This document shows, piece after piece, positions 23,924-33,870 of a DNA stretch of 64,000 nt (the stretch's first letter is position 1; each line of letters opens with the position of its first letter). The notes under the pieces were generated by a model, which saw only the letters and a list, made by a program, of their open reading frames with translations, was not told the origin of the DNA and made no database searches. A program made the translations under genes and the position numbers. Location: assembly GCF_042427745.1 (NCBI RefSeq), contig NZ_JBHMFA010000018.1. One strand, given 5' to 3'. The DNA is from Algibacter miyuki. Its GTDB lineage: Bacteria; Bacteroidota; Bacteroidia; Flavobacteriales; Flavobacteriaceae.

Positions 23924-25231
23924 TTATTTTTTTAATGTCACTTTTACCATACTCGTGTAATCGCTATGGTTTGCGGCGTTTATAGAATCTAATTCAGTAG
24001 TTGATGTTTTTAAAACATTTACAGACTCAATAGTTTCGGTATTTAGACTATCAACTTCAGACTTTGTTGCTGTTACGTTATCTATTTGATATAAAATATG
24101 TTCAACTTTTACAGCTTCTGCCTGTCTTTCAACCTTTGGTAGTTTTAAATCTTTAAGATCGTTCCAATGTACTTTTTGCGTAATTGTACCTTTTTCTAAA
24201 GCAATAATTCCTGGATTAGAACGCACAATAGTTTTCAGTGCTTTTTCATCACATAAATAAAATTCAAAATCGATGTTATAATCTTCTTTTAAAGCCTGCT
24301 TCTCCGTATTTCCTGATGCCGTAAGTCCGATAATTTTATAGCCATTTTTACGAGCTTCGTCTTGTAAGGCCTTTAATTTTAAACCACCTGCACGCTCCAT
24401 ACTCTCTAAATTGTATGAAACTACGATAATTAAATGCTCATCATTTAAAAAAGTTTCTGTTAAATCTTCATCGTCCGATTCAATAGAAAAATCATAAATT
24501 GGAGGTTCATAACCTGCTGAAACTTCTTTGGTATCTACACTTATAAATTCGCCTTCTACGGTTGGGTAAGCGCCGTTAGTGGTTATTATTTTTTCTTCGC
24601 CACCTACTTTAAATTTCCATGAATATTCTACTACAGGTTTTGCAGCATCTTCGGGTACACTCATGCCTTCTTGAATATTTGCGCCAATTTTATAAGCTCT
24701 AAAATCTTTAGCTGGTAGGTGCATTAATACATGATAGCCAAACCATAAACTAAAAATAAAACTAAGTAAAGCCAAAATAGTTGTTGTTAATTTCCCGAAA
24801 AGAGGTTTAACATGTTTTGCTCCAACAAAGAGAATAAGAATAAAAAATAGTAGTACAATATCTTTAGTAAAACTTTCCCATGGCGTTAATTTTAGGGCAT
24901 CGCCAAAGCAACCACAATCTTTTACTTTATCAAAATACGCAGAATAAAAAGTTAAGAAAGTAAAAAATACAATCATTAATAATAAACTCCAAATCGTGAA
25001 TTTTGGTTTATACCCAATAAGTAAGAACACGCCTAAAACCACTTCGAATACCACAACTAAAACCGATATCATTAAAGCGTAAGGCTCTAAAAAGGGTAGG
25101 TTTAAAACGTCAGGACTAAAATATTCGGCTAATTTGTATGAAAATCCCAACGGATCGTTCAGTTTAATTAATCCTGAAATAATGAATAATACACCAACAA
25201 ATATCCGACTTATACTTACTAAAATTTTCAT
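23924..25231 (-). CDS. DoxX-family membrane protein with thioredoxin-like domain (BT_3928 type)
   Basis: This 435-residue protein has an N-terminal four-helix DoxX domain (residues 5-140; VGVLFIISGLIKLNDPLGFSYKL, KDCGCFGDALKLTPWE) and a periplasmic C-terminal part. The cysteine pair in DCGCFGD is typical of the BT_3928 group. Residues 255-365 resemble a redox-inactive thioredoxin fold (LIIVVSYNLESMERAGGLKLKAL), lacking CxxC. It is likely an electron-transfer or redox-relay membrane protein of unknown partner. It lies between DUF1599 and the permease gene in one direction. Confidence 0.78.
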   Translation of the reverse strand: MKILVSISRIFVGVLFIISGLIKLNDPLGFSYKLAEYFSPDVLNLPFLEPYALMISVLVVVFEVVLGVFLLIGYKPKFTIWSLLLMIVFFTFLTFYSAYFDKVKDCGCFGDALKLTPWESFTKDIVLLFFILILFVGAKHVKPLFGKLTTTILALLSFIFSLWFGYHVLMHLPAKDFRAYKIGANIQEGMSVPEDAAKPVVEYSWKFKVGGEEKIITTNGAYPTVEGEFISVDTKEVSAGYEPPIYDFSIESDDEDLTETFLNDEHLIIVVSYNLESMERAGGLKLKALQDEARKNGYKIIGLTASGNTEKQALKEDYNIDFEFYLCDEKALKTIVRSNPGIIALEKGTITQKVHWNDLKDLKLPKVERQAEAVKVEHILYQIDNVTATKSEVDSLNTETIESVNVLKTSTTELDSINAANHSDYTSMVKVTLKK

Positions 25232-25301
25232 GCTTTTTTTATTTTAATTAAATGCTAAAACCGTCTGTTTCAACTTTAATCTTATTTTATTTATTTTTGA
25301 T

Positions 25302-25844
25302 TTAAGCCTCTTGAGTCAGGTGAATCATTGCGAAAATGGCATAATTAATCATGTCCTGATAATTAGCATCAATGCCCTCGCTAACTATGGTTTTACCCTT
25401 ATTATCTTCAATTTGCTTAACACGTAGTAATTTCTGCAAAATTAAATCGGTTAAACTACTTACTCGCATATCTCGCCAAGCCTCACCATAATCGTGATTT
25501 TTGTTTTCCATTAAGGTTTTGGTAGTCGCAATTTGCTTTTCGTAAAGTTCGGTAGCGGCTACAGTAGATAAATCGGGTTGTTCTACCACACCTTTCTCCA
25601 ACTGAATAAGTGCCATAACCGAATAATTTATAATACCAATAAACTCGCTAATTTCTCCTTCGTCTACTTTTCTAACATCATTTTCTTGCAATCCTCGAAT
25701 ACGTTGTGCTTTAATAAAAATTTGATCGGTAAGCGATGGCAAACGCAGTATTCGCCATGCACTTCCGTAATCACTCATTTTTTTAATGAACAAACTTTTA
25801 CAGGTATTTATAACGGCATCGTATTGTTTTGAGGTATCTTGCAT
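25302..25844 (-). CDS. DUF1599 domain protein
   Basis: This 180-residue protein is two copies of one module of about 80 residues. The first has CKSLFIKKMSDYGSAWRILRLPSLTDQIFIKAQRI and the second TKTLMENKNHDYGEAWRDMRVSSLTDLILQKLLRV. The repeated DYGxAW...R...SLTD pattern defines DUF1599, whose members are proposed to be nucleotide-binding all-alpha proteins. I start at the ATG at 25844, since the longer form needs a TTG. It is transcribed away from folP; the 130-nt gap holds both promoters. Confidence 0.82.
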   Translation of the reverse strand: MQDTSKQYDAVINTCKSLFIKKMSDYGSAWRILRLPSLTDQIFIKAQRIRGLQENDVRKVDEGEISEFIGIINYSVMALIQLEKGVVEQPDLSTVAATELYEKQIATTKTLMENKNHDYGEAWRDMRVSSLTDLILQKLLRVKQIEDNKGKTIVSEGIDANYQDMINYAIFAMIHLTQEA

Positions 25845-25977
25845 GTATCGTTTAATTTTCTGTAAATTTCGCTTAAATTGTTTAAAGTTCAAAAGTTTTT
25901 AGAAGGAAGTTTGACGATACAATTTTAAAGTTTTACGTTTGATATTTAATAGGTAATATACTTGGATTTTTAACATT

Positions 25978-26802
25978 ATGACGATCAATTGCAAAGGAAA
26001 CCTCATTGATTTATCATCACCTAAAGTGATGGGTATTTTGAATATTACTCCAGATTCTTTTTATGATGGCGGACAACATAAAAACGAAAAACAAATGCTT
26101 CAACATACCGAAAACATGTTGACTGATGGCGCTACATTTATAGATATTGGCGCTTATAGTTCGCGACCAAATGCCGACCATGTTAGCGAAACCGACGAAC
26201 TTAACCGTATTTTACCCATTGTAAAACTTATTTTAAAAGAATTTCCAAACACTTTAATTTCTATCGATACGTTTAGAAGCGCTATTGCAAAACATTGTAT
26301 TGAAGCTGGCGCAGCTTTAATTAATGATATTTCGGCTGGAAAATTGGATACTGAAATGCTAAAAACAGTTGCCGATTTACAGGTCCCTTATATTATGATG
26401 CATATGCGTGGCGAACCGCAAACCATGCAAAACCATACCGATTACGATAATTTAGTAAAAGAGATGCTCTTTTATTTTTCCGAACGTTTGGCGGCTACAA
26501 AACAATTAGGCATTACCGATGTTATTATAGATCCCGGTTTTGGATTTGCAAAAACTCTAGAGCAAAATTTTGAATTACTGAACAAACTAGAATTATTTAA
26601 AATGATTGAACACCCAATGCTCGTTGGAATTTCTAGAAAATCGATGATATACAAAACGTTAAACACCACTGCCCAACACGCACTTAACGGCACCTCGGTT
26701 TTAAATACCGTTGCCCTCCAAAAAGGTGCTTCTATTTTACGCGTACATGATGTAAAAGAAGCTGTTGAATGTGTGAAATTAGTTGAATTGCTTCGTGCTT
26801 AG
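25978..26802 (+). CDS. folP: Dihydropteroate synthase
   Basis: This 274-residue TIM-barrel enzyme joins p-aminobenzoate to dihydropterin pyrophosphate in folate synthesis, and is the target of sulfonamides. Motifs are clear: VMGILNITPDSFYDGG, GATFIDIGAYSSRPNA, INDISAG, MHMRGEPQTMQ, IDPGFGFAKTLEQN and LVGISRKSMIYKTL. A hypothetical lipoprotein and cdaA follow on the same strand. Confidence 0.96.
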   Translation: MTINCKGNLIDLSSPKVMGILNITPDSFYDGGQHKNEKQMLQHTENMLTDGATFIDIGAYSSRPNADHVSETDELNRILPIVKLILKEFPNTLISIDTFRSAIAKHCIEAGAALINDISAGKLDTEMLKTVADLQVPYIMMHMRGEPQTMQNHTDYDNLVKEMLFYFSERLAATKQLGITDVIIDPGFGFAKTLEQNFELLNKLELFKMIEHPMLVGISRKSMIYKTLNTTAQHALNGTSVLNTVALQKGASILRVHDVKEAVECVKLVELLRA

Positions 26803-26814
26803 TTTTAATAAATT

Positions 26815-27498
26815 ATGAAAAATATAGTCCCCCTTCTTATTCTATTATTTTTGTTTTCATGTGGAAATGAAAAAGTGTTGCAATTGCCAGAAATCAATCA
26901 TTCCGAAATTTCGGAAATCAACGATGTTTCGGTGGCTTATCTTTTTTACGATGAAACCCAACCAGATAGTTTAGAATTGAATAGAAAAAACATTATTAAC
27001 ACCACAAATTGGTTGATTAATGTGGATAAACGCCTTAAGCTAAAACAAGTTATTCCGAAAATTTCATTTCTTCAAAAGAAAAAAGTAAGCGCTGGCCATC
27101 AAAAGGAAGGCGTTAAAAATTATTTCACTTGTCATGATACAAGTACGAAAAGCCCAGGATTTATTGAATTTACCGATATTACCTATCATCAAAACTCAGT
27201 TTCAGAATACTTAGAAACGGCTTCAACTTCAGAAAAAATAAAGCACGCCATACAAGTGAATATTAACGAAAGCCAAGAAATTACCATTATAAACTCCGTT
27301 TTAAATTCGCCCACTATAAATACATCCAAAAATAATTTAATTACCGATTTAAACCGTGTGGACATTAAAAACGGACAAATTTATTTAAGCTTTCACGAGA
27401 ATTTACTCTTTCAAGAATACATTACTTACAAAATGCTATTCGATAAAGTAGGTTTTGACAAAACAACGATATCACAAGAAGAATTTATTTTTAATTAA
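26815..27498 (+). CDS. Hypothetical lipoprotein
   Basis: This 227-residue protein has a lipoprotein signal (IVPLLILLFLFSCGNE) with lipidation expected at Cys16. The mature part is polar, with an LSFHENLLFQEYITYKMLFDKVGF helix near the C-terminus. I do not recognise the family. It lies 12 nt after folP and 35 nt before cdaA, so it is probably cotranscribed with them. Confidence 0.65.
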   Translation: MKNIVPLLILLFLFSCGNEKVLQLPEINHSEISEINDVSVAYLFYDETQPDSLELNRKNIINTTNWLINVDKRLKLKQVIPKISFLQKKKVSAGHQKEGVKNYFTCHDTSTKSPGFIEFTDITYHQNSVSEYLETASTSEKIKHAIQVNINESQEITIINSVLNSPTINTSKNNLITDLNRVDIKNGQIYLSFHENLLFQEYITYKMLFDKVGFDKTTISQEEFIFN

Positions 27499-27533
27499 CT
27501 CTAATTTACTAAATTTACAAAAACACACTACCC

Positions 27534-28319
27534 TTGGAAATTTTTAATGACCTTTTAAACTTTAAAATCGTTGATATTATAGATGTTATTTTAGTCGCAG
27601 TACTACTTTACTACGTTTATAAACTAACAAAAGGCACGGTTGCCATCAATATTTTTATTGGCATTATTATAATATATTTTGTTTGGAAACTTACCGAATT
27701 CTTAGAAATGGAATTGCTTACCGGCATTTTCGGAGGCTTTATGCAAGTAGGAATTATCGCGCTTATTGTCGTTTTTCAACCTGAAATTAGAAAGTTTTTA
27801 TTGATGGTAGGATCTACTAATTTTAATGGGAGACGTAAATTTTTACAACAATTTAAATTCTTAAAAACCGAAACTAGCGATGGCACTGATGTGGACGTTA
27901 TTGTATCGGCATGTAATAAAATGGCGATGACTAAAACGGGCGCTTTAATAGTTTTTGAACGGAATAATAATTTAGATTTTATTGCCGACTCTGGAGATGA
28001 AATGAATATTAAAGTTACTCAACCTATTATTGAAAGTATTTTTTTTAAAAATAGTCCGCTGCATGATGGAGCCATCATTATAAATGATAATATTGTTAAG
28101 GCCACTCGTGTAATTCTTCCTGTTAATAACGAAAAAAACATACCAAAACGCTTTGGTTTACGCCACCGCGCTGCTATTGGTGTTACTGAAAAAACAGATG
28201 CCTTAGCCTTAGCGGTAAGTGAAGAAACAGGACATATTTCTTATTTTAAAGATGGTGAATTTGTAGTTTTCGAAAACAACGCCGAATTAATAGCGCTTAT
28301 TAAAAAAGATTTAGCGTAA
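27534..28319 (+). CDS. cdaA: Diadenylate cyclase CdaA
   Basis: This 261-residue membrane enzyme makes cyclic di-AMP. It has three N-terminal hydrophobic helices (VDIIDVILVAVLLYYVYKL, AINIFIGIIIIYFVW, GIFGGFMQVGIIALIVVF) and a DisA_N catalytic domain with LHDGAIIINDN and the RHRAAIG motif. The start codon is TTG at 27534: the family begins just before the first helix and no ATG occurs until residue 66. Downstream is the convergent ABC exporter. Confidence 0.93.
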   Translation: MEIFNDLLNFKIVDIIDVILVAVLLYYVYKLTKGTVAINIFIGIIIIYFVWKLTEFLEMELLTGIFGGFMQVGIIALIVVFQPEIRKFLLMVGSTNFNGRRKFLQQFKFLKTETSDGTDVDVIVSACNKMAMTKTGALIVFERNNNLDFIADSGDEMNIKVTQPIIESIFFKNSPLHDGAIIINDNIVKATRVILPVNNEKNIPKRFGLRHRAAIGVTEKTDALALAVSEETGHISYFKDGEFVVFENNAELIALIKKDLA

Positions 28320-28364
28320 TTCCTGTTCTATATTTTTCAAATTACAAGGCAACCTAACAAAACT

Positions 28365-30134
28365 CTAAGCAACATCTTGCTTTAAAAACTGCACTTCGTA
28401 TAAGTTTCTATAATAGCCATTTTCTTTTTGAAGTAGCTCATTATGCGTGCCTTGTTCTACAATTTCGCCAGCATCCATAACAATAATTTTATCGGCCTTT
28501 TTAATGGTTGCCAAACGATGTGCGATAACAATTGAGGTTCTACCCTTTGTGATTTTATCGGTAGCATTTTGAATAAGTTGCTCCGAATAAGAATCGACTG
28601 ACGACGTGGCTTCATCTAAAACCAAAATACTTGGGTTTGTAACATAAGCACGTAAAAATGAAATAAGTTGACGTTGACCAGATGAAAGCATCACACCACG
28701 TTCCTTCACATTGTAATGATAGCCGTTTGGAAGACTCATAATAAAATCGTGAATACCAATAGCTTTTGCAGATTCTATAACTTCGGCTTCTGTTATTTCT
28801 GGATTATTAAGTGTAATATTATTAAGAATAGTATCGGCAAACAAAAAAACATCTTGTAAAACTACCGCTATTTGACTTCTTAAAGATTGTAAAGTAACAT
28901 CCTTTATATTGACATCATCAACAGCAATAATACCTTCTTTAATTTCGTAAAAACGATTCAATAAATTAATAATGGTCGATTTCCCTGCTCCAGTTGCACC
29001 AACGATAGCAACGGTTTCTCCCGCTTTTACATCAAAAGAAATACCTTTTAGTACGGCTTCATCTTCAACATAATTAAAAAACACGGTATCAAACTTAATA
29101 TTGCCTTTAAAATTTTCTGCTATATGTGTGCCATGGTCGTCTATTTGTGATGTGGTATCTAACACTTTAAATACACGGTTTGCTGCGACCATACCCATTT
29201 GTAAAGTATTGAATTTATCTGCAATTTGACGCAAGGGTCTAAACAACATCGGGATAAACATGATGAAAGCAATTAAATCGCCTTGTGAAACATCGGTACC
29301 TTTTAAAACCACGTGTAAACCACCATACCAAGCCACTAGTCCTGTAGCGATAGATGCTGACAAATCGGGCAATGGAAAGAAAATGGAGTTATACCAAACG
29401 GTTTTTAACCACCCCTTTTTATGGCGTTCGTTAATGGCTTTAAATTTTCTTAACTCGGTATCTTCTCGAGTAAAAAGTTGTAAAATCTTCATTCCTGTTA
29501 AGCGTTCTTGCACAAAGGAATTTAAATTAGACACCTCGGTACGCACTTCTTCAAAAGCCTTTTTCATTACTTTTTGAAAAATTCGAGTGGCGTATATTAA
29601 CAAAGGAAGCATAATAAAAACCATGAGGCTTAATTTCGCATTAATATATACCATTACGGCAAAAACAACAATCATGGTAAGTAAATCTTTAACAATCATG
29701 AATAATCCTTGTCCGAAAATATCTGCAATTCGTTCCATATCAGTCACCGCTCGAGTAATGAGGACACCTACGGAAGAACTATCGTAATACTTCATTTTAA
29801 AACTCAGTAAATGATTGAATAGTTTAGTACGCACATCTTTTACTAAATTTTGCCCCAACCAAGCTGCATAATAAATAAAGCCAAGTTGAAACACGGTTTG
29901 AAGTATGAGTACTACAAACATAATAATCACGTAAAACAGGAAATCGTCAACCTTATTAACAGCAATACTATTATCAATGGCATATTTAGTTAAATAAGGC
30001 GTTGCCGCACTAAAGGCCGCCAACAACACCACCATAACTAGTAAGCTTATAAAAACGAAATTATACGGTTTTATATATGTAAACAACCTTTTAAAAAGGG
30101 TGATATCAAAAATATTTTCTTTCGGTTTGCTCAT
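28365..30134 (-). CDS. ABC exporter, permease-ATPase fusion (MsbA-like)
   Basis: This 589-residue half-transporter has six N-terminal membrane helices (20-310) and a C-terminal ATPase. The ATPase has Walker A GATGAGKST, Q-loop LQDVFLF, signature LSSGQRQLISF, Walker B ILVLDEATS and H-loop IAHRLATIKKADKI. It should work as a homodimer and may export lipids or drugs; the family is too broad for a substrate call. Its ATG abuts the end of truA, with which it is probably cotranscribed. Confidence 0.9.
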   Translation of the reverse strand: MSKPKENIFDITLFKRLFTYIKPYNFVFISLLVMVVLLAAFSAATPYLTKYAIDNSIAVNKVDDFLFYVIIMFVVLILQTVFQLGFIYYAAWLGQNLVKDVRTKLFNHLLSFKMKYYDSSSVGVLITRAVTDMERIADIFGQGLFMIVKDLLTMIVVFAVMVYINAKLSLMVFIMLPLLIYATRIFQKVMKKAFEEVRTEVSNLNSFVQERLTGMKILQLFTREDTELRKFKAINERHKKGWLKTVWYNSIFFPLPDLSASIATGLVAWYGGLHVVLKGTDVSQGDLIAFIMFIPMLFRPLRQIADKFNTLQMGMVAANRVFKVLDTTSQIDDHGTHIAENFKGNIKFDTVFFNYVEDEAVLKGISFDVKAGETVAIVGATGAGKSTIINLLNRFYEIKEGIIAVDDVNIKDVTLQSLRSQIAVVLQDVFLFADTILNNITLNNPEITEAEVIESAKAIGIHDFIMSLPNGYHYNVKERGVMLSSGQRQLISFLRAYVTNPSILVLDEATSSVDSYSEQLIQNATDKITKGRTSIVIAHRLATIKKADKIIVMDAGEIVEQGTHNELLQKENGYYRNLYEVQFLKQDVA

Positions 30135-30878
30135 TTATATTATTATATCTTGAGGATATTCTACGTTTATTAAATATAAGCCATGTGCAGGAACTGAAAA
30201 GCCAGCTTCGCTCCTATTTTTAGACTTAATAATATGATGTAATTGGTCTACGGGAATTTTCCCTAAACCAATATTTATTATGGTGCCAACAATGGCGCGG
30301 ACCATGTTTCGCAAAAAACGGTCGGCCTTAATGGTGAACTGAAGTTCGTTTTCAACAAGCTGCCAATCGGCTTTCATTATAGTACATAAAAAAGTTTTTA
30401 CTTCTGTTTTACTTTTTGAAAAACATTGAAAATCGTTGTATTCAAATAGAATTTTAGCAGCTGCTTTCATTTTATCCACATCCAAACTATGTTTTACGTA
30501 ATAAGCGCTCTCGTTATTAAAAACATCTTTTTGTAACGAAACTCGATACAAATAAGTACGGCTTATGGCATGAAAACGCGCATGTACATCATCTTTCACT
30601 TGAAAAATAGCTTGCACGGCGACATCTTTTGGTAAAAACGAATTGAGCTTAAACACAAAATTCGGATCATTTAAAGTAGCCTCAAAATCAAAATGAGCAA
30701 ACATTTGTTTAGCATGCACACCAGTATCTGTACGACCTGCCCCCATTATTGAAATAGGTGTTCTGAGCAAAGTAGACAATGCTTTTTCTAAAACTTCTTG
30801 AACAGAAATAGCATCGGGCTGAATTTGCCACCCGTGATAGGCACTACCATTATAAGAGAGTTCTATAAAATATCGCAA
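30135..30878 (-). CDS. truA: tRNA pseudouridine synthase A
   Basis: This 247-residue enzyme makes pseudouridine at tRNA positions 38-40. The catalytic Asp lies in GAGRTDTGVHAKQMFAHFD, and RYFIELSYNGSAYHGWQIQP and FLRNMVRAIVGTIINIGLGK are family hallmarks. The start codon is TTG at 30878; the protein begins exactly where homologues start, and no ATG is available. The stop codon directly precedes the ABC exporter gene. Confidence 0.95.
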   Translation of the reverse strand: MRYFIELSYNGSAYHGWQIQPDAISVQEVLEKALSTLLRTPISIMGAGRTDTGVHAKQMFAHFDFEATLNDPNFVFKLNSFLPKDVAVQAIFQVKDDVHARFHAISRTYLYRVSLQKDVFNNESAYYVKHSLDVDKMKAAAKILFEYNDFQCFSKSKTEVKTFLCTIMKADWQLVENELQFTIKADRFLRNMVRAIVGTIINIGLGKIPVDQLHHIIKSKNRSEAGFSVPAHGLYLINVEYPQDIII

Positions 30879-30970
30879 TTTGTTTTAATACTTTTGTTGA
30901 AACAACAAATATAGCTAGTTTTGCCGTGCTTGCGAAAGCCCTAATCTTAATTATATATTAAAAGATTTTA

Positions 30971-31477
30971 ATGACCAAAATATTACTCCTTTCAGACACC
31001 CATAGTTATATAGACGATGCCATTTTAAAACATGTAAAACAAGCCGATGAAGTATGGCATGCTGGTGATATTGGCGACTTAAAAGTAACCGACGCCATAA
31101 AAAAACTAAAACCTTTACGAGGGGTATATGGCAATATTGATGATGCTAAAGCCCGAGGTGAATTTCCTGAACACAATCGTTTTATGTGCGAAGATGTGGA
31201 TGTTTGGATTACCCATATTGGTGGTTATCCTCCAAAATATAATATTAGAGTCGTTGAAGAAATCAAGAAAAACCCACCACGTATTTTTATTTCAGGACAT
31301 TCTCATATACTTAAAGTTATGCCCGATAAGAAGCTAAATCTTATTCATATGAATCCTGGTGCTGTAGGAAAACATGGCTTTCATAAGGTTCGAACCATGC
31401 TGCGCTTCACTATTGAAGGAAAAAAGATAGATAATTTAGAAGTTATTGAATTTCCAGACAGACACCCGAAAGTTTAA
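30971..31477 (+). CDS. YfcE-type metallophosphoesterase
   Basis: This 168-residue protein has the metal-binding motifs of calcineurin-like phosphoesterases: LLLSDTHSYID, EVWHAGDIGDL, GVYGNIDD, the His of WITHIGGYPP and FISGHSHILKV. YfcE/MJ0936 proteins are small phosphodiesterases acting on simple esters; the physiological substrate is uncertain. It is divergent from truA, and a terminator follows. Confidence 0.88.
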   Translation: MTKILLLSDTHSYIDDAILKHVKQADEVWHAGDIGDLKVTDAIKKLKPLRGVYGNIDDAKARGEFPEHNRFMCEDVDVWITHIGGYPPKYNIRVVEEIKKNPPRIFISGHSHILKVMPDKKLNLIHMNPGAVGKHGFHKVRTMLRFTIEGKKIDNLEVIEFPDRHPKV

Positions 31478-31488
31478 TTCCAAAAATA

Positions 31489-31521
31489 AAAAAACTCCGA
31501 AAGTTTTCACTTCGGAGTTTT
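31489..31521. terminator. Bidirectional terminator
   Basis: AAAACTCCGAA (31491-31501) pairs with TTCGGAGTTTT (31511-31521) around a 9-nt loop, between the convergent phosphoesterase and DUF4293 genes. Confidence 0.85.
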
Positions 31522-31549
31522 ACGCACTAATAGTACTAAGATGTTAGGT

Positions 31550-31960
31550 TTATCGTAATCGATCAACAGATTTTACAAGTTCTTCATCCTTCTTGATGGC
31601 CTTATTGGCAAATGCCAACAACACGATAGAAACAAGAGGGAGAAGCATCCCAATACCTTTCTCAGAAACCGCCGTCTCTCCAGATACATTTAGCGATTGA
31701 TACACGAAAAATCCTAGTAAAATAAAGTTTAATATGATATTAAGTCGCCCCAAAACAAATTGAAGCTTCCGGTTTTTAAACATAAAAATAGAAATCAAAG
31801 ATAATAAAGCCGAACCTAAAAACAAGCCGATATATAATATATTATCCATAGCAAAAACAGTAACACCCGCATTTGTTATCCATACAGGAACCACAAAAGT
31901 TAAGCCTGCAGAAACCCCTGCGGCTAATAATAAATAAACTGTTTGAATGCGTTGTAACAT
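31550..31960 (-). CDS. DUF4293 membrane protein
   Basis: This 136-residue protein has four hydrophobic helices. The N-terminus MLQRIQTVYLLLAAGVSAGLTF and the helix pattern identify DUF4293, a Bacteroidetes membrane family of unknown role usually found next to rho. I start at the ATG at 31960 rather than at an upstream TTG, since MLQRIQT is the conserved family start. It is divergent from rho. Confidence 0.85.
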   Translation of the reverse strand: MLQRIQTVYLLLAAGVSAGLTFVVPVWITNAGVTVFAMDNILYIGLFLGSALLSLISIFMFKNRKLQFVLGRLNIILNFILLGFFVYQSLNVSGETAVSEKGIGMLLPLVSIVLLAFANKAIKKDEELVKSVDRLR

Positions 31961-32058
31961 AACTTTTTCTAAATAACTAGATCGCAAAAATAACAGTTCT
32001 TTTAAAAAAATACGTTAAAAAATTAAAATAAAGTTGTATAATTGCAGTATTAATTCTC

Positions 32059-32081
32059 AACAACCGCAAAAACAGGTTGTT
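32059..32081 (+). promoter_or_regulatory. Hairpin in rho leader
   Basis: AACAACC (32059-32065) pairs with GGTTGTT (32075-32081) around a 9-nt loop. A near-consensus -7 box TATAATTG lies just upstream. The rho leader might be involved in autoregulation, as in other bacteria, but here only the hairpin is seen. Confidence 0.35.
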
Positions 32082-32157
32082 ATTCTTCCGAATAAAAATT
32101 CATTTTTTTCAAAAGACTCAAGATTTATATTCAATATATAAAATTCAATAAACATCG

Positions 32158-33846
32158 ATGTTTGAAATTTCACAATTAAAAGAAAAAAAACTCACTGACT
32201 TACAGGAGATTGCTAAAAAACTAAACGTTCCGAAGTACCGCTCTCTAAAGAAATTAGATTTAGTTTACCAAATATTAGATACGCAAGCTGCCGACCCTAA
32301 AGCTGTTGATGCTGTGGTAGAACCAGCCAAACCAGCAGAAAGCGCCGCTGCAGATAAACCGAAACCAAGAAAACCGAGACAGCGCGTTCAAAAACCTGCT
32401 CCAAATACACCTAATAAACCTGCGAATACACCAGTACAAGCCGAAGCTCCTATTGAAGCTAAGCCTGTTGAGGAAGTTAAAGCAGAAGCTCCAAAGGCAC
32501 AAAAAGCACCGCAAGCTGACAAAAAGGTAGAAACTAAAACGGAAAATACCCCGAAGCCGAAACCTAGACCACGTCCGCAAAACGATAGAAAAAACGATAA
32601 CCAACCAAGGCCTCAACAAAAAAGAGAGCAAAATAATAAACAAAACAAAAACCAGAAAAATGGGAATACCCATGCTGGTAATAACGGTAATAAAGATAGT
32701 AGAAATCGCTATCGTGAGCCAGATTTTGAATTTGATGCTATTATTGAAAGTGAAGGTGTTTTAGACATTATGCAAGACGGTTACGGTTTTTTACGCTCGT
32801 CTGATTATAATTATTTATCCTCTCCCGATGATATATATGTATCACAATCTCAAATTCGATTATTCGGATTAAAAGTTGGAGATACCGTATTGGGACATGT
32901 ACGTCCACCTAAAGAAGGCGAAAAATATTTCCCTTTGATAAAAGTGAGTAAAATTAATGGTCAAGACCCTAATGTGGTTAGAGACCGTGTATCTTTCGAA
33001 CACTTAACACCATTATTTCCTCAGGAAAAATTCAATTTAGCTGGTCGTCAAAGTACGATTTCTACTCGAATTATGGATTTATTTGCACCTATCGGAAAAG
33101 GGCAACGTGGTATGATTGTATCACAGCCAAAAACAGGTAAAACCATGTTGTTAAAGGATGTTGCGAATGCTATTGCTGCAAACCATCCAGAAGTTTATCA
33201 AATGATTTTATTAATTGATGAACGCCCTGAAGAGGTTACCGATATGCAACGTAATGTACGCGGCGAAGTAATTGCTTCCACTTTTGATAAAGAAGCTCAC
33301 GAGCACGTAAAAATTGCCAATATCGTTCTCGAAAAAGCAAAACGCTTAGTAGAATGCGGCCACGATGTTGTCATTCTTTTAGACTCTATCACACGTTTAG
33401 CACGTGCTTACAATAGTGTACAACCCGCTTCAGGTAAAATACTAAGTGGTGGTGTAGATGCTAACGCCTTGCACAAACCAAAACGTTTCTTTGGAGCAGC
33501 TCGTAACATAGAAAATGGCGGTTCGCTTACCATTATAGCTACAGCACTTACCGAAACAGGATCTAAAATGGACGAAGTAATTTTCGAAGAATTTAAAGGA
33601 ACCGGTAATATGGAGCTACAATTAGATAGAAAAATATCGAATCGTAGAATTTTCCCTGCTATCGATTTAACCTCATCAAGCACACGTCGCGACGATATTT
33701 TACTCGACGCCAACACCATACAACGTATGTGGGTAATGCGTAAATACCTTGCAGATATGAACCCCGTAGAAGCCATGGAATTTATAAACGAACGTTTCAA
33801 ACAAACCAGAAACAACGAAGAATTCCTGATTTCCATGAATGGATAA
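32158..33846 (+). CDS. rho: Transcription termination factor Rho
   Basis: This 562-residue hexameric helicase ends transcription. The N-terminal SAP-like helix region (1-45) is followed by a disordered insertion rich in Pro, Lys, Asn and Gln (about 45-185). The cold-shock RNA-binding domain begins GVLDIMQDGYGFLRSSDYNYL. The motor has Walker A QPKTGKTMLLK, Walker B VVILLDSITRLARAYN, the Q-loop region SGGVDANALHKPKRFFGAARNIENGGSLTII split by conserved Gly residues, and the ending DLTSSSTRRDDILL. It is about 140 residues longer than E. coli Rho because of the insertion, which is typical of Bacteroidetes. Confidence 0.97.
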   Translation: MFEISQLKEKKLTDLQEIAKKLNVPKYRSLKKLDLVYQILDTQAADPKAVDAVVEPAKPAESAAADKPKPRKPRQRVQKPAPNTPNKPANTPVQAEAPIEAKPVEEVKAEAPKAQKAPQADKKVETKTENTPKPKPRPRPQNDRKNDNQPRPQQKREQNNKQNKNQKNGNTHAGNNGNKDSRNRYREPDFEFDAIIESEGVLDIMQDGYGFLRSSDYNYLSSPDDIYVSQSQIRLFGLKVGDTVLGHVRPPKEGEKYFPLIKVSKINGQDPNVVRDRVSFEHLTPLFPQEKFNLAGRQSTISTRIMDLFAPIGKGQRGMIVSQPKTGKTMLLKDVANAIAANHPEVYQMILLIDERPEEVTDMQRNVRGEVIASTFDKEAHEHVKIANIVLEKAKRLVECGHDVVILLDSITRLARAYNSVQPASGKILSGGVDANALHKPKRFFGAARNIENGGSLTIIATALTETGSKMDEVIFEEFKGTGNMELQLDRKISNRRIFPAIDLTSSSTRRDDILLDANTIQRMWVMRKYLADMNPVEAMEFINERFKQTRNNEEFLISMNG

Positions 33847-33870
33847 AATTTAAACACCAATAATTATAGA

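Noticed and set aside
32275..33860. Minus-strand frames of 132 and 150 codons opposite rho
   Set aside because: They mirror the low-complexity and catalytic parts of rho and give Phe/Arg/Leu-rich or Ser-rich nonsense with no family features.
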